Origin: Pseudomonadales bacterium | GTDB lineage: Bacteria > Pseudomonadota > Gammaproteobacteria > Pseudomonadales > IMCC2047 | NCBI GenBank assembly: GCA_024234615.1 | Contig: JACKNY010000003.1 | Coordinates: forward strand, 372,001 to 436,000 | Reading direction: 5' to 3' | DNA length: 64,000 bases | Shown here: one piece after another, positions 63,970 through 64,000 of the stretch | Layout of the letters: every line of letters begins with the position of its first letter | Position numbering within the stretch: position 1 is the stretch's first letter | Notes under the pieces: generated by a model | Databases searched by the model: none | Seen by the model: only the letters and a program-made list of their open reading frames with translations | Told to the model about the DNA's origin: nothing | Made by a program: the position numbers and the translations under genes

Positions 63970-64000
63970 CCCTTGAAAATCAAAACTAGAAACACCACAT

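Overview
The window looks like chromosome from a free-living, probably marine gammaproteobacterium of the Pseudomonas/Cellvibrio type. The order ftsH-folP-glmM-tpiA-secG-tRNA-Leu-tRNA-fMet, the blocks lptD-surA-pdxA-rsmA-apaG-apaH and rpsU-yqeY-dnaG-rpoD, and a maoP/hdfR pair all support this. It codes densely on both strands, and apart from one island almost everything is core metabolism or housekeeping. Species cannot be named from the sequence alone.

Layout. 1-5321: 3' part of ftsH, then folP, glmM, tpiA, secG and two tRNAs. 5272-15222: an integrated element of about 9.95 kb bounded by a perfect 52-bp direct repeat of the 3' part of the initiator tRNA gene. Its tyrosine integrase lies next to the right end. 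It carries an AlpA-like regulator, small HTH and Cys-rich proteins, a putative replication protein with iterons in its own 3' end, and a short structural operon (prohead protease, HK97-type capsid protein, two unknowns, small terminase). A zeta-toxin-like kinase with a 53-aa partner sits at the left end. No large terminase, portal or tail gene is visible, so it reads as a capsid-encoding phage satellite or a strongly reduced prophage. The structural operon begins at a near-consensus sigma70 promoter whose -10 lies inside a near-perfect LexA (SOS) box.

15.4-21.3 kb: a dicarboxylate/amino-acid symporter, a beta-CASP nuclease, and an arylpyruvate decarboxylase next to an aromatic aminotransferase. 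21.4-28.2 kb: maoP and hdfR homologues flank a polyamine operon (speA, carboxy(nor)spermidine dehydrogenase and decarboxylase, speB), which together would convert arginine to agmatine, putrescine and spermidine without S-adenosylmethionine decarboxylase. 28.2-37.9 kb: a PQQ-type sugar dehydrogenase, the outer-membrane biogenesis pair lptD-surA, pdxA, rsmA, apaGH, glpE, and a SIRT4-like sirtuin. 38.3-43.4 kb: the stress operon prkA-yeaH-ycgB. 43.7-47.6 kb: cca, a pteridine reductase, folK, folB, tsaD. 47.8-52.7 kb: the macromolecular synthesis operon and a tRNA-Ile2(CAU) gene. 53.0-64.0 kb: an M48 lipoprotein protease, a small orphan gene behind a second strong SOS box, a cyclase-family hydrolase, GNAT and thioesterase genes, elbB, an ArsM-type methyltransferase, a TVP38-flavin oxidoreductase fusion, a sterol-desaturase-family protein, hemB and ppx.

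Most notable are the SOS-controlled capsid satellite with its repeat families, a chromosomal orphan small gene under the same kind of SOS promoter, and the break in the expected tRNA-fMet/rimP/nusA gene order at the right edge of the island.
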